Positions 47,796-57,130 of a stretch of DNA of 64,000 nucleotides are shown here, piece by piece. The stretch covers positions 124,001 to 188,000 of the forward strand of contig NZ_RHOO01000002.1 in NCBI RefSeq assembly GCF_003946555.1, written 5' to 3'. The DNA comes from Companilactobacillus hulinensis (lineage in GTDB: Bacteria; Bacillota; Bacilli; Lactobacillales; Lactobacillaceae). The position numbers and the translations under genes are program-made. The notes beneath the pieces are model-generated. The model did not search any database. It saw nothing but the letters and a program-made list of their open reading frames with translations, and was not told the origin of the DNA. The first letter of the stretch is position 1; each line of letters starts with the position of its first letter.

Positions 47796-50765
47796 ATGGC
47801 CAAAAAACGAATCTATACTATTGCAAAAGAAAATAGTGTTGAAAACCAGGTTGTATTAGATGCCGCTGCCAAATTAGGTATCGATGTTAAAAATCACATG
47901 TCATCAGTTGATGAGACAAGTGAAAAGAAGATTGTAGGTAGTCTAAAGGGTGGTAAACCAGCTGCAAAGCCAGTTTCAAAACCTGCTGCCAAACCAGCTT
48001 CAAATAATACATCAAGTAATACTGCTCCAAAAGGAAATACTAGTGAGAATCATCAACAAAGTGGTGATCACAAAACTAAGATCAAAATTACTGCTGTAAG
48101 AAGAGATCCAAACAAGAATAAGGGTCACTTTGATCGTAATAACCATAATCGTAACAATAGTAACGGTAATGGTAACGGAAACAGTAACTATCGTGGAAAC
48201 AATAATAATAACCACAATGGAAACCGTAACAACAGCTCTGCATCAAACACTGCAAACCGTCCAAATGGAAACAGTAATTACAGAGGCAACAACAATAGTA
48301 GTAATACTACTAACAACGGTAACCGTCCTGGTAATAGCAATAATGGGAACAATCGTCCAAACGATAATCGTAGCAACAACAATCGTAATGACAATAGAAA
48401 TAACAGTTCTCAAAACCGTGATCGTCGTAACAATGGCAGTGTTAGACGTGATCGTCCACAAACATCACAAGCACCAAGACCTAGACAAAGCGCTGGTAAT
48501 AAGTATCTAGAGCAATTTAAGACAAATATCCAAGAGGCTAGTCGTACGCCTTCCCGTCCTAGAAACAATCGTAATAACCATAATGCAAGTAACGGTAGTC
48601 GTCCAAACGAAAACCGTAACAACAATAGCAACCATTCTAGCGCAAACCGTAATAGTAATAACCGTCCTAATAACAATAATAGTAACGGTCGTTACAATAA
48701 CAATAACCACAATAGTAATAACAATAATAATGCTAATAACAGAAACAATAACAACCCAAGCAGAAGACCAGCAGCACAAAACACTGCTAAGGAAACTGCA
48801 AAGGTAAATGTTTCTCCAGCAAGCGTTGAAGTTCCAAAGCCAGAATACAAGAAGACAAAGCCAACGAATAACAATCGTGACTTTGGCCACAAGCAAAATC
48901 TAGCTAATCCTTTCGGTAGTCGTAAGAAGAAGAAGGAAAGAAAGAGACAACAACGTCAAAGAACTGAACCAAAGAAGCCAATGCCACAAAGAAAAGATCG
49001 TCCATTACCAAAGACACTTGTATATACTGTCGGTATGAATGCTCAGGATATTGGTAAATTGATTCACCGTGAGCCAGCTGAAATTGTTAAGAAGTTGTTC
49101 ATGCTTGGTATTATGATCAACCAAAACCAATCATTGGATAAAGATGCAATTGAATTATTAGCTACTGATTACGGTATTGAATCAGAAGAAAAGGTTCAAG
49201 AAGATATTGCTGATATCGATCAATACTTCGATGCTGAAACAACAAATAAAGAGAACTTGGTACCTCGTCCTCCAGTTGTTACTATCATGGGACACGTTGA
49301 TCATGGTAAGACAACATTGCTTGATCACTTGAGACATACTCACGTTACAGCTGGTGAAGCTGGTGGTATTACTCAACATATTGGTGCTTATCAAGTTAGA
49401 TTGAACGATCGTTTGATCACATTCCTTGATACTCCAGGACACGCTGCCTTTACTAATATGCGTGCTCGTGGTGCTGATATTACTGATATTGTTATCCTAG
49501 TTGTAGCTGCTGATGATGGTGTTATGCCACAGACAATCGAAGCTATCAACCATGCTAAAGCTGCTAATGATCCAATCATCGTTGCGGTTAACAAGATTGA
49601 TAAACCAGGTGCAAATCCACAACATGTTATCGAACAATTGATGGAATATGAGCTTGTTCCTGAAGATTATGGTGGGGATACTATCTTTGTTAATATTTCT
49701 GCTAAAGTCGGAACAAACATTGATCAATTACTTGAAATGATTCTTCTTCAAGCTGATGTTATGGAATTGAAAGCAAATCCTAAACAAAAAGCTGTCGGTA
49801 CTGTTATCGAAGCTAAGCTTGATAAAGGCCGTGGACCTGTTGCATCACTATTGGTACAACAAGGTACACTTCATGTTGGAGATCCAATTGTTGTTGGTAA
49901 CACATATGGACGTGTTAGAACTATGACAAACTATAACGGTAAAGAAGTTAAGAAGGCATTGCCTTCTCAACCTATTGAAGTTACTGGTTTGAATGATGTT
50001 CCAGAATCAGCTGATAAGTTCGTTGTCTTTGACGATGAGAAGACAGCTCGTGCAGCTGGTGAAGAACGTGCTAGTCGTGCTCTTCAAATCGAACGTCAAA
50101 ACACTAACCCTGTTACACTTGATAACTTGTTCGAGACAATGAAAGAAGGAGAACTTAAGACTGTCGACGTTATTATTAAAGCCGATGTTCAAGGTTCTGC
50201 CGAAGCTATTGCCGGAAGTTTGAAGAAGATTGAAGTTAAGGGTGTTCGTGTAAACATTATTCATTCTGCCGTTGGTGCAATTACTGAAAGTGATGTTAAC
50301 CTTGCTGCTGCAAGTAGTGCCATCATTATCGGATTCAATGTACGCCCAACTGCTCAAGCACGTGTACAAGCTAAAGATGAAAATGTTGATATTCGTCTAC
50401 ACAGAGTTATCTATAAGGCTATTGATGAAATTGAAGCAGCCATGAAGGGTATGCTAGAACCAGTTTACGAAGAAAAGATCACAGGTAACTTAACAGTTCG
50501 TGAAACATACAATGTTTCTAAGATTGGTACAATTGCCGGATGTCTTGTAAATAATGGTAGCATCACTCGTGATAGTGGAGTTCGTCTAATTAGAGACGGT
50601 ATCGTAGTCTATGAAGGCAAGCTCGCTTCACTTAAACGTTTCAAGGACGACGTCAAAGAAGTTAAGTCAGGATTCGAATGTGGTATCACAATTGAAAACT
50701 ACAATGACATTAAGATTGGCGACGAAGTTGAAGCCTATGTGATGGAAGAAGTTCCAGTCAAATAG
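47796..50765 (+). CDS. infB: Translation initiation factor IF-2 with asparagine-rich N-terminal region
   Basis: IF-2 brings fMet-tRNA to the 30S subunit and drives subunit joining. The protein has an IF2 N-terminal domain ([15 protein letters not shown]), a low-complexity Asn/Arg/Ser-rich stretch at about residues 110-330, a second IF2-N domain (about 410-465), the G domain ([29 protein letters not shown]) and the C-terminal beta barrels with the fMet-tRNA site. The start is ATG 47796 behind AAGGAGAG, giving 989 residues, longer than usual because of the Asn-rich part. Confidence 0.97.
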   Translation: MAKKRIYTIAKENSVENQVVLDAAAKLGIDVKNHMSSVDETSEKKIVGSLKGGKPAAKPVSKPAAKPASNNTSSNTAPKGNTSENHQQSGDHKTKIKITAVRRDPNKNKGHFDRNNHNRNNSNGNGNGNSNYRGNNNNNHNGNRNNSSASNTANRPNGNSNYRGNNNSSNTTNNGNRPGNSNNGNNRPNDNRSNNNRNDNRNNSSQNRDRRNNGSVRRDRPQTSQAPRPRQSAGNKYLEQFKTNIQEASRTPSRPRNNRNNHNASNGSRPNENRNNNSNHSSANRNSNNRPNNNNSNGRYNNNNHNSNNNNNANNRNNNNPSRRPAAQNTAKETAKVNVSPASVEVPKPEYKKTKPTNNNRDFGHKQNLANPFGSRKKKKERKRQQRQRTEPKKPMPQRKDRPLPKTLVYTVGMNAQDIGKLIHREPAEIVKKLFMLGIMINQNQSLDKDAIELLATDYGIESEEKVQEDIADIDQYFDAETTNKENLVPRPPVVTIMGHVDHGKTTLLDHLRHTHVTAGEAGGITQHIGAYQVRLNDRLITFLDTPGHAAFTNMRARGADITDIVILVVAADDGVMPQTIEAINHAKAANDPIIVAVNKIDKPGANPQHVIEQLMEYELVPEDYGGDTIFVNISAKVGTNIDQLLEMILLQADVMELKANPKQKAVGTVIEAKLDKGRGPVASLLVQQGTLHVGDPIVVGNTYGRVRTMTNYNGKEVKKALPSQPIEVTGLNDVPESADKFVVFDDEKTARAAGEERASRALQIERQNTNPVTLDNLFETMKEGELKTVDVIIKADVQGSAEAIAGSLKKIEVKGVRVNIIHSAVGAITESDVNLAAASSAIIIGFNVRPTAQARVQAKDENVDIRLHRVIYKAIDEIEAAMKGMLEPVYEEKITGNLTVRETYNVSKIGTIAGCLVNNGSITRDSGVRLIRDGIVVYEGKLASLKRFKDDVKEVKSGFECGITIENYNDIKIGDEVEAYVMEEVPVK

Positions 50766-50776
50766 GAGATGAAAAT

Positions 50777-51136
50777 ATGGTAAAACATAGAATCGGACGT
50801 GTAGAACAAGAGATTCAAAAAGAAGTAAATGATATTCTGTTAAAACGTGTACGTGATCCTCGTGTACAAGGCGTTACAGTTACTGGAATTGAAATGACAG
50901 GCGACCTACAATCAGCCACGATTTATTACAGCATTCTATCTGAAAAAGCTAGTGATGTTGAAAAGACCCAAGCAGGATTGGATAAGGCCAAGGGATTAAT
51001 TCGCAAAGAGTTAGCTCCTCGCTTGACACTCTACAAGATTCCAGAATTGGAATTCAAGCAGGATAAATCTATCCAATACGGAGAGAAGATTGACCGCTTG
51101 ATTGCTAAGTTGCACCAGGATGAAGCGAATAGATAG
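50777..51136 (+). CDS. rbfA: Ribosome-binding factor A
   Basis: RbfA is a KH-like protein needed for 16S 5'-end maturation and cold adaptation. The 119-residue protein shows RIGRVEQEIQKEVNDIL, DPRVQGVTVTGIEMTGDL and the end LYKIPELEFKQDKSIQYGE. An AGGAG site precedes the ATG. It is last in the rimP-nusA-infB operon and followed by a long folded element and a terminator. Confidence 0.97.
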   Translation: MVKHRIGRVEQEIQKEVNDILLKRVRDPRVQGVTVTGIEMTGDLQSATIYYSILSEKASDVEKTQAGLDKAKGLIRKELAPRLTLYKIPELEFKQDKSIQYGEKIDRLIAKLHQDEANR

Positions 51137-51144
51137 AGGGTTGA

Positions 51145-51249
51145 AGAAGCCGGTAGATTTTGAGCATTAGTCGCATTTTACGAGTTGCACACGTAGTGGG
51201 CGACTTGGAAAATGTAGCTAAGCGCAGAAATCTGGCTTCTGCAACTCGT
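51145..51249 (+). ncRNA. Long imperfect hairpin between rbfA and truB (candidate structured RNA or extragenic repeat)
   Basis: The non-coding stretch right after rbfA folds on itself over about 96 bases. The outer stem AGAAGCC-AGATTT (51145-51151, 51155-51160) pairs with AAATCT-GGCTTCT (51228-51240). Inside it are TTAG/CTAA, GCATTTT/AAAATGT and CGAGTTGC/GCGACTTG with a loop near 51190-51199. In addition ACGAGTTGCA (51180-51189) is perfectly complementary to TGCAACTCGT (51240-51249), a rival pairing that would break the hairpin. No reading frame accounts for it. I recognise no named RNA family. Confidence 0.55.
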
Positions 51250-51252
51250 TTA

Positions 51253-51283
51253 GGCCCAGCAAGTAAAATTGCTGAGCCTTTTT
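51253..51283 (+). terminator. Terminator of the rimP-nusA-infB-rbfA operon
   Basis: A 10-position stem with one C-A mismatch (GGCCCAGCAA 51253-51262 with TTGCTGAGCC 51269-51278), a GTAAAA loop and five T residues. It begins four bases after the alternative-pairing arm of the upstream element. Confidence 0.78.
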
Positions 51284-51305
51284 CTATACAATCTCAAAAA
51301 AATGA

Positions 51306-51335
51306 TTGTTAAACTATTTAAATAACTAGTAGAAT
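51306..51335 (+). promoter_or_regulatory. Promoter of truB-ribF
   Basis: TTGTTA (51306-51311), an 18-base spacer and TAGAAT (51330-51335), located after the terminator and 45 bases before truB. Confidence 0.5.
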
Positions 51336-51379
51336 AGTCCTTGATATGTTTTAGAAATTAATTGAATTTGGAGATTGAA

Positions 51380-52288
51380 ATGAACGGAGTAATTCCTCTA
51401 AATAAAGAAATCGGAATGACAAGTTCTGATTATGTATATAAATTGCGCAAGATTCTTCACACGAAGAAAATCGGTCACACCGGCACACTGGACCCATTAG
51501 TTGATGGAGTTCTACCAATATGTGTCGGTCAATCAACAAAATTAGTCAACCGCTTGACTGGTTCACCTAAGGAATATGAAGGCGAGATCACTCTTGGTAA
51601 ATCTACGACCACTGAGGACCGTGAAGGGGATGTAGTTAAGGAAGTTAAACTTTCAAAGCCTTTTGAAGATTCAGAGTTGAAGACAACATTTGAAAAAATG
51701 ATTGGTGAGCTGACACAGATTCCACCAATGTATTCTGCGGTCAAAGTTAATGGTAAAAAGTTATATGAATATGCACGTGCTGGAATCGAGGTTGAACGTC
51801 CAGAGCGACATATTAATATTTATGATTTCTACATGATGGGTGAACCTGAATTTGATGAAGAATCAGGTACTCAAAAGCTCAGATTCCATGTGAAATGTTC
51901 AAAGGGGACTTACGTCCGAACACTTGCAGTTGAATTCGGCGAGTTACTCGGAGTTCCTTCATTCATGTCACAACTAACTAGGACTGAGAGTGCTGGATTC
52001 AATATCAGTGAGACTTATAAGTTGGCGGACATCAGAAAAATGATGGACGAAGATAATCATGAATTCTTGAAGAGTACCGATGAGGTATTGTCATACATGC
52101 AAGCACATGAATTGACTGATGAAGAGTGGGAAGTTCGTGTACTACATGGCGGTTTCTTGGATTTAAAGAATTATGATCACAAGCAAAACTTGCGTGTCAC
52201 TAGGGATAATGTAACTAAGGCAATTTATAAATATAATGATGAACGTCAATTATGGATTCCAGATACAATGTTACTGAATAATGATTAG
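51380..52288 (+). CDS. truB: tRNA pseudouridine-55 synthase TruB
   Basis: TruB makes pseudouridine 55 in the T-loop of tRNAs. The protein shows the start GVIPLNKEIGMTSSDYV, catalytic region KIGHTGTLDPLVDGVLPIC with the nucleophilic aspartate in TLDP, and PMYSAVKVNGKKLYEYAR. I chose ATG 51380 behind TTTGGAGA (302 residues); TTG 51362 is a weaker upstream option. ribF follows after 12 bases, a conserved pair. Confidence 0.96.
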   Translation: MNGVIPLNKEIGMTSSDYVYKLRKILHTKKIGHTGTLDPLVDGVLPICVGQSTKLVNRLTGSPKEYEGEITLGKSTTTEDREGDVVKEVKLSKPFEDSELKTTFEKMIGELTQIPPMYSAVKVNGKKLYEYARAGIEVERPERHINIYDFYMMGEPEFDEESGTQKLRFHVKCSKGTYVRTLAVEFGELLGVPSFMSQLTRTESAGFNISETYKLADIRKMMDEDNHEFLKSTDEVLSYMQAHELTDEEWEVRVLHGGFLDLKNYDHKQNLRVTRDNVTKAIYKYNDERQLWIPDTMLLNND

Positions 52289-52300
52289 GGGGATGAACTG

Positions 52301-53245
52301 ATGAAAATATTAAATGTTAAGCATCCACTTAAAGATGACCAAATACCTGATTCCGATATAGTTTTGATTATGGGCTTTTTTGATGGTGTTCATCGTGGAC
52401 ACCAAAAAGTTATTCAGCGTGGAGTTGATTTGGCACATGAAAAAGGATTGAAATCAGTTCTACTGACCTTTGACAGGTCGCCACGTGAAATATACCAACA
52501 TGAAAATAATTATAAGTATATTTCAACTATGGATCGTAAAGCTGAGCTAGTGAACAAAATGGGTGTTGATGAATTGTACTTTGTTGAATTCACATCAGAC
52601 TTTGCTAGTTTGCCACCACAAGAATTCGTGGACTATTACATGGTCAAAATTAGAGCTAAATATTTGGTGGCAGGCTTCGATTATACTTATGGTAAAAAGG
52701 ATATAGCTAATATGCAGACACTGCCCAACTTTGCAAAAGACAAGTTCGAAGTAGTGACTGTTCCTGAACAGATGATCAATGGCGAAAAAATCGGTTCGAG
52801 TACTATTAAGAAATTGATTCTATCAGATAGAGTTGATTATGCTAATGAATTATTGGGCTACAACTATCAGAATCAAGGACAGGTTGTACATGGGCTACAG
52901 AGAGGACGTACGCTGGGTTATCCAACTGCTAATGTACATACCACTAAAGAGCAATTAAAGCCTTCTATCGGTGTATATGTGACTCGTATCGAGGTAGATG
53001 GTAAATGGTACCCATCTATGACCTCGGTTGGCTATAATGTCACTTTTAAAGAGGACACTGGTGTGACTATCGAAACGAATATCTTTGACTTCGATGAAGA
53101 TATCTACGGGAAAGATGTTCGTGTAGAATGGCTTCATTACCTTCGTGGTGAGATCAAGTTTGATGGTGCAGATGCATTAGTTGAACAATTACATACTGAT
53201 AAAGAGAATTCAATTAAGTATTTTAAAGAACATAATTTTGAATAA
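52301..53245 (+). CDS. ribF: Bifunctional riboflavin kinase/FAD synthetase RibF
   Basis: RibF phosphorylates riboflavin to FMN and adenylates it to FAD. The N-terminal nucleotidyltransferase half has GFFDGVHRGHQKVI and AGFDYTYGKKD. The C-terminal kinase half has GRTLGYPTANV and is followed by IGVYVTRIEVDGKWYPSMTS. The 314-residue length is standard. A GGGGGATGAACT stretch precedes ATG 52301. No FMN riboswitch is seen upstream. Confidence 0.97.
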   Translation: MKILNVKHPLKDDQIPDSDIVLIMGFFDGVHRGHQKVIQRGVDLAHEKGLKSVLLTFDRSPREIYQHENNYKYISTMDRKAELVNKMGVDELYFVEFTSDFASLPPQEFVDYYMVKIRAKYLVAGFDYTYGKKDIANMQTLPNFAKDKFEVVTVPEQMINGEKIGSSTIKKLILSDRVDYANELLGYNYQNQGQVVHGLQRGRTLGYPTANVHTTKEQLKPSIGVYVTRIEVDGKWYPSMTSVGYNVTFKEDTGVTIETNIFDFDEDIYGKDVRVEWLHYLRGEIKFDGADALVEQLHTDKENSIKYFKEHNFE

Positions 53246-53264
53246 ATAGTTTACTTTTTGATTT

Positions 53265-53291
53265 GAGAGTGTGAAATTAGCACTCTCTTTT
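53265..53291 (+). terminator. Terminator of truB-ribF
   Basis: A perfect 7-bp stem (GAGAGTG 53265-53271 with CACTCTC 53281-53287), a 9-base loop and T residues. Confidence 0.7.
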
Positions 53292-53329
53292 ATTTTTGCT
53301 AATTTTTTAAATTTTCTGAGCGTCTGTAC

Positions 53330-53358
53330 TTGACACTATAGGGATAGATTGTTATATT
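53330..53358 (+). promoter_or_regulatory. Promoter of the hrcA-grpE-dnaK operon
   Basis: Consensus TTGACA (53330-53335), 17-base spacer and TATATT (53353-53358). Transcription would begin near 53365, just before the CIRCE element, so HrcA binding would block initiation. Confidence 0.8.
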
Positions 53359-53366
53359 TTACATTG

Positions 53367-53393
53367 TTAGCACTCCAATATGAATAGTGCTAA
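53367..53393 (+). promoter_or_regulatory. CIRCE operator (HrcA binding site)
   Basis: TTAGCACTC, nine bases, then TAGTGCTAA. This matches the CIRCE consensus TTAGCACTC-N9-GAGTGCTAA at 17 of 18 positions; the first base of the right arm is T instead of G. It sits between the promoter and the hrcA start. Confidence 0.92.
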
Positions 53394-53408
53394 AAGGAGG
53401 ACGGTATA

Positions 53409-54455
53409 ATGTTATCGGAACGTCAAGATGCAATCTTGAGAGAAGTCGTGCGCATTTTCACAGATACCGGCCAGCCGGTTGGTTCAAAAACATTGATGAA
53501 CGCATTACCATTTCATGTTAGTTCGGCAACCATCAGAAATGAGATGGCTGTACTGGAAGAAATAGGTTACTTAGAGAAGACTCATCTTTCTTCTGGACGT
53601 ATTCCTTCCGCAATGGGATATCGTTATTATCTCGATAATTTGGTACAACCTACTACCGTACCGCAAGATATCGCTAAAAGAATTGATGAAGATTTTGGTC
53701 AAACGTATCATCAAATTGATGACATTATTGAACAATCGGCTAAGATCTTATCTCATTTAACAAGTTACACTGCTATTACATTAGGACCTGAAAGCAGTCA
53801 GATATTATTAACTGGATTTAGAATCGTTCCTTTGAATTCTCGTCAAATTATGGCGATCATTGTAACATCTGATAATAATGTTGAGAGTAACATTTATACA
53901 ATTGATGAAAATTTTGATACAGAGTTAATTGAGAAAATTGTTAGAGTTGTGAATGATAAGTTAGTTGGACAACCTTTGCCAAGAGTTATCCAATTGCTCC
54001 ACAATGATGTGCCTGCTATCTTGTCACAGTACATGTATTCTAACGAAGGATTGATTGATATGATCGATCAATTGTTTAAGAAGGCTGGATCAGAGAAGTA
54101 TTTCGTTGATGGCCAATTGAACCTATTGAATTACGCCAACAATGAAGACTTGTCGGACGTACAATCTTTGTTCTCAATTATTAATCAGAGTACAGATTTG
54201 AAGAAACTGTTAGATCCAAGTGATACTGATGATGGTATTAGGGTTCGGTTAGGTAGTGAGTTAGGATCTGATGCATTGAAGAATTACAGTATTATCACGG
54301 CAAATTATGATGTTGGACATCATGGTAAAGGCGTGATTGCATTACTGGGACCAACAACAATGCATTATTCACAATTAATTGGTTTATTAGGTGAATTTAG
54401 ACAAGAATTGGCAAAACGATTGATTGACTATTATTCACGGTATGATGATTCTTGA
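53409..54455 (+). CDS. hrcA: Heat-inducible transcription repressor HrcA
   Basis: HrcA binds CIRCE and represses the dnaK and groE operons; GroEL keeps it active. The 348-residue protein has an N-terminal winged helix with LSERQDAILREVVRIFTDTG and PVGSKTL, then VSSATIRNEMAVLEEIGYLEK split by family-typical positions, followed by SSGRIPSAMGYRYYLD. The C-terminal region contains the GAF-like domain. An AAAGGAGG site precedes ATG 53409, and the CIRCE lies 16 bases upstream of the start. Confidence 0.97.
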   Translation: MLSERQDAILREVVRIFTDTGQPVGSKTLMNALPFHVSSATIRNEMAVLEEIGYLEKTHLSSGRIPSAMGYRYYLDNLVQPTTVPQDIAKRIDEDFGQTYHQIDDIIEQSAKILSHLTSYTAITLGPESSQILLTGFRIVPLNSRQIMAIIVTSDNNVESNIYTIDENFDTELIEKIVRVVNDKLVGQPLPRVIQLLHNDVPAILSQYMYSNEGLIDMIDQLFKKAGSEKYFVDGQLNLLNYANNEDLSDVQSLFSIINQSTDLKKLLDPSDTDDGIRVRLGSELGSDALKNYSIITANYDVGHHGKGVIALLGPTTMHYSQLIGLLGEFRQELAKRLIDYYSRYDDS

Positions 54456-54471
54456 TATTTAGGAGGAAGTA

Positions 54472-55047
54472 ATGGCAGATAAAGAGAAACAAGAAGATGT
54501 AAAAGCTTCTAGCAAACAAACTAAAGAAGCACCAAAGGCTGATGCCAAAGATGCCAAAAAGAGTGCTGAAAAAGTAACCAAGATCGATCCTAAGGATGCA
54601 AAAATCAAGGATCTTGAGGCTAAGAATTCAGAACTAGAAGATAAGTTTTTGAGAAGCCAAGCTGAAATTCAAAATATGAATAATCGTCATAAGAAGGAAG
54701 TTGCTGGAATCCTTAAATATGATGGTCAAAAATTGGCTACTGAAATTCTTCCAGTAATTGATAACTTAGAACGTGCTTTGGATGTTGAAGTCAGCGATGA
54801 CGCTGGCAAGCAATTGAAGAAGGGTATTGAAATGGTACAGCAACACATGGTTAAGGCTTTGACTGACAATCATGTAACTATCATTGATAATGCTGGTGAG
54901 AAGTTTGATCCCAATGACAGTCAAGCAGTGCAAACTGTTCCCGCTGACAAGGATCACGCTAAAGACACTGTTGTTCAAGTTTTGCAAAAGGGTTATAAGT
55001 TGGAAGATAGAGTTCTTCGTCCAGCAATGGTCGTAGTTGCTCAATAG
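54472..55047 (+). CDS. grpE: Nucleotide exchange factor GrpE
   Basis: GrpE releases ADP from DnaK. The 191-residue protein has a Lys/Ala/Asp-rich disordered start (about residues 1-40), a long coiled coil (IKDLEAKNSELEDKFLRSQA), then LPVIDNLERAL and the C-terminal beta domain ending LQKGYKLEDRVLRPAMVVV. An AGGAGG site precedes the ATG. It is cotranscribed with hrcA and dnaK. Confidence 0.97.
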   Translation: MADKEKQEDVKASSKQTKEAPKADAKDAKKSAEKVTKIDPKDAKIKDLEAKNSELEDKFLRSQAEIQNMNNRHKKEVAGILKYDGQKLATEILPVIDNLERALDVEVSDDAGKQLKKGIEMVQQHMVKALTDNHVTIIDNAGEKFDPNDSQAVQTVPADKDHAKDTVVQVLQKGYKLEDRVLRPAMVVVAQ

Positions 55048-55108
55048 ACAACGATTAATCTATTATTAAAGTTAATAAATATTAAAAATTCAAAAGAGGT
55101 TTATATTT

Positions 55109-56983
55109 ATGTCAAAAGTTATTGGTATTGATTTAGGTACAACAAACTCAGCTGTTGCCGTACTTGAAGGTGGTTCACCAAAAATTATTGCTAACCCAGA
55201 AGGCGCAAGAACAACACCTTCAGTTGTAGCTTTCAAAGATGGTGAAATTCAAGTTGGTGAAGTTGCTAAGAGACAAGCAATCACAAATCCTGATACGGTT
55301 TCATCAATTAAGAGACACATGGGTGAAGCAGGTTACAAGGTAACTGTTGCCGGCAAGTCATACACACCACAAGAAATTTCTGCTATGATCTTGCAACACA
55401 TCAAGAAGTTCTCAGAGGACTATCTTGGCGAACCAGTTACAGATGCAGTTATCACAGTTCCTGCATACTTCAACGATTCACAAAGACAAGCTACAAAGGA
55501 TGCTGGTAAGATTGCCGGTTTGAACGTTCAACGTATCGTTAACGAACCAACTGCATCAGCACTTGCTTATGGTCTTGACAATGACAAGGGTGATGAAAAG
55601 ATTCTTGTTTATGACCTTGGTGGTGGTACATTCGATGTTTCTATCCTTGAATTAGGTGACGGTGTCTTCGAAGTACTTTCAACAAATGGTGATACACATC
55701 TTGGTGGTGATGACTTTGATCAAAAGGTTATCGACTGGTTAGTTGAACAATTCAAGAACAAAAATGGCGTTGACTTGTCACAAGACAAGATGGCCCTACA
55801 AAGATTAAAGGATGCTGCTGAAAAAGCTAAGAAGGACTTATCAGGTGTTGCACAAACATCAATCAGTCTTCCATTTATTTCATCAGGTGCTAATGGCCCA
55901 CTTCACTTGGAAGAAACATTGACACGTGCTAAGTTTGATGAATTAACATCAGACCTAGTTGAAAAGACAAGAATCCCTGTTGACAATGCTCTTAAGGATG
56001 CCGGACTATCAATCGGTGACCTTGACAAGGTTATCTTAAATGGTGGTTCAACACGTACACCAGCTGTTCAAGCTGCTGTTGAAAAGTGGACAGGTAAGAC
56101 ACCTGATCACTCAATCAACCCTGACGAAGCCGTTGCCTTAGGTGCTGCTATCCAAGGTGGTGTTATCTCTGGTGATGTTAAAGACGTTGTTCTACTTGAT
56201 GTCACACCACTTTCATTAGGTATTGAAACAATGGGTGGAGTATTTACTAAGTTGATCGATAGAAATACAACTATCCCAACAAGCAAGTCACAAACATTCT
56301 CAACCGCTGCGGATAATCAAAACGCTGTTGATATTCATGTTCTACAAGGTGAACGTCCAATGGCTGCTGACAATAAGACCTTAGGTCGTTTCCAATTAAC
56401 AGATATTCCAGCTGCACCAAGAGGTGTACCTCAGATTGAAGTTAAATTCGATATCGATAAGAACGGTATTGTAAATGTTTCTGCTAAAGATCTTGGTACT
56501 AACAAGGAACAAAAGATTACTATCAAGAGTTCATCAGGTTTGAGCGATGAAGAAATCGATCAAATGATGAAAGAAGCTAAGGAACACGAAGACGAAGATA
56601 ACAAGCGTAAGGAAGAAGTAGACGTTAAGAACGATGTTGAACAAGCATTGTTTGCTACTGACAAGACTCTTAAAGATATTAAGGGTAAGGTTTCTGACGA
56701 TGAAATCAAGAAAGCCGAAGATGCTCGTGATGTTTTGAAGAAGGCTCAAGACTCTGGTGATATTGAAGACATGAAGAAGAAACGTGACGAGTTGAATAAA
56801 ATCGTCCAAGATCTTTCTGTAAAACTATATCAACAAGCTCAAGGTGCTCAACAAGCCGGTGGCGCTGATGGTGCTACAGGTGCAGGCGCAACAGGAACTG
56901 GTTCAGCTGATGGCAAGAAGTCAGATGACGGTACTGTTGATGGTGACTTCGAAGAAGTAGATCCTGATAAAGACAAGAAATAA
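55109..56983 (+). CDS. dnaK: Molecular chaperone DnaK (Hsp70)
   Basis: DnaK binds unfolded segments in an ATP-dependent cycle with DnaJ and GrpE. The ATPase domain starts [18 protein letters not shown] and has [17 protein letters not shown] and [13 protein letters not shown]. The substrate-binding domain contains [16 protein letters not shown]. The C-terminal lid ends in a Gly/Ala/Gln-rich linker and acidic tail with [11 protein letters not shown]. At 624 residues it shows the Gram-positive deletion in the ATPase domain. An AGAGG site precedes ATG 55109. Confidence 0.98.
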   Translation: MSKVIGIDLGTTNSAVAVLEGGSPKIIANPEGARTTPSVVAFKDGEIQVGEVAKRQAITNPDTVSSIKRHMGEAGYKVTVAGKSYTPQEISAMILQHIKKFSEDYLGEPVTDAVITVPAYFNDSQRQATKDAGKIAGLNVQRIVNEPTASALAYGLDNDKGDEKILVYDLGGGTFDVSILELGDGVFEVLSTNGDTHLGGDDFDQKVIDWLVEQFKNKNGVDLSQDKMALQRLKDAAEKAKKDLSGVAQTSISLPFISSGANGPLHLEETLTRAKFDELTSDLVEKTRIPVDNALKDAGLSIGDLDKVILNGGSTRTPAVQAAVEKWTGKTPDHSINPDEAVALGAAIQGGVISGDVKDVVLLDVTPLSLGIETMGGVFTKLIDRNTTIPTSKSQTFSTAADNQNAVDIHVLQGERPMAADNKTLGRFQLTDIPAAPRGVPQIEVKFDIDKNGIVNVSAKDLGTNKEQKITIKSSSGLSDEEIDQMMKEAKEHEDEDNKRKEEVDVKNDVEQALFATDKTLKDIKGKVSDDEIKKAEDARDVLKKAQDSGDIEDMKKKRDELNKIVQDLSVKLYQQAQGAQQAGGADGATGAGATGTGSADGKKSDDGTVDGDFEEVDPDKDKK

Positions 56984-57009
56984 TCAATATTAAATAATAA
57001 TTTGTGATA

Positions 57010-57066
57010 AAGAGCAGTCATTTCAATTACTAGACCAACCATGGTATAGTATTAATAACTGCTCTT
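57010..57066 (+). other. Long-loop inverted repeat between dnaK and dnaJ
   Basis: AAGAGCAGT (57010-57018) is repeated inverted as ACTGCTCTT (57058-57066), followed by TTT. The 39-base loop holds the putative dnaJ promoter. A competing small hairpin GCTC-TTTT-GAGC (57061-57072) and another, TGGGAT/ATCCCA (57087-57107), follow. It may act as a terminator for dnaK. Confidence 0.45.
57022..57050 (+). promoter_or_regulatory. Possible promoter of dnaJ
   Basis: TTCAAT (57022-57027), 17-base spacer and TATAGT (57045-57050) preceded by TGG, an extended -10. It would give dnaJ its own transcript with a leader of about 75 bases. No second CIRCE is visible here. Confidence 0.45.
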
Positions 57067-57130
57067 TTGAGCATAAAAGGACAATATGGGATGAATCTTA
57101 AATCCCAGTCGATACAAGGGTGATTGTTAA

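Noticed and set aside
48130-48780. Repeat region as a CRISPR or microsatellite array
   Set aside because: There are no regular repeat-spacer units, and the frame stays open through infB; it is a low-complexity coding region.
48012-48896. Several frames in both directions over the Asn-rich part of infB
   Set aside because: They are Thr/Ile/Val or Leu-rich shadows of repeated AAT/AAC/CGT codons and lie entirely within infB.
53367-53393. CIRCE arms as a terminator of ribF
   Set aside because: It lacks a T run, matches the HrcA operator at 17 of 18 positions, and ribF already has a terminator at 53265-53291.
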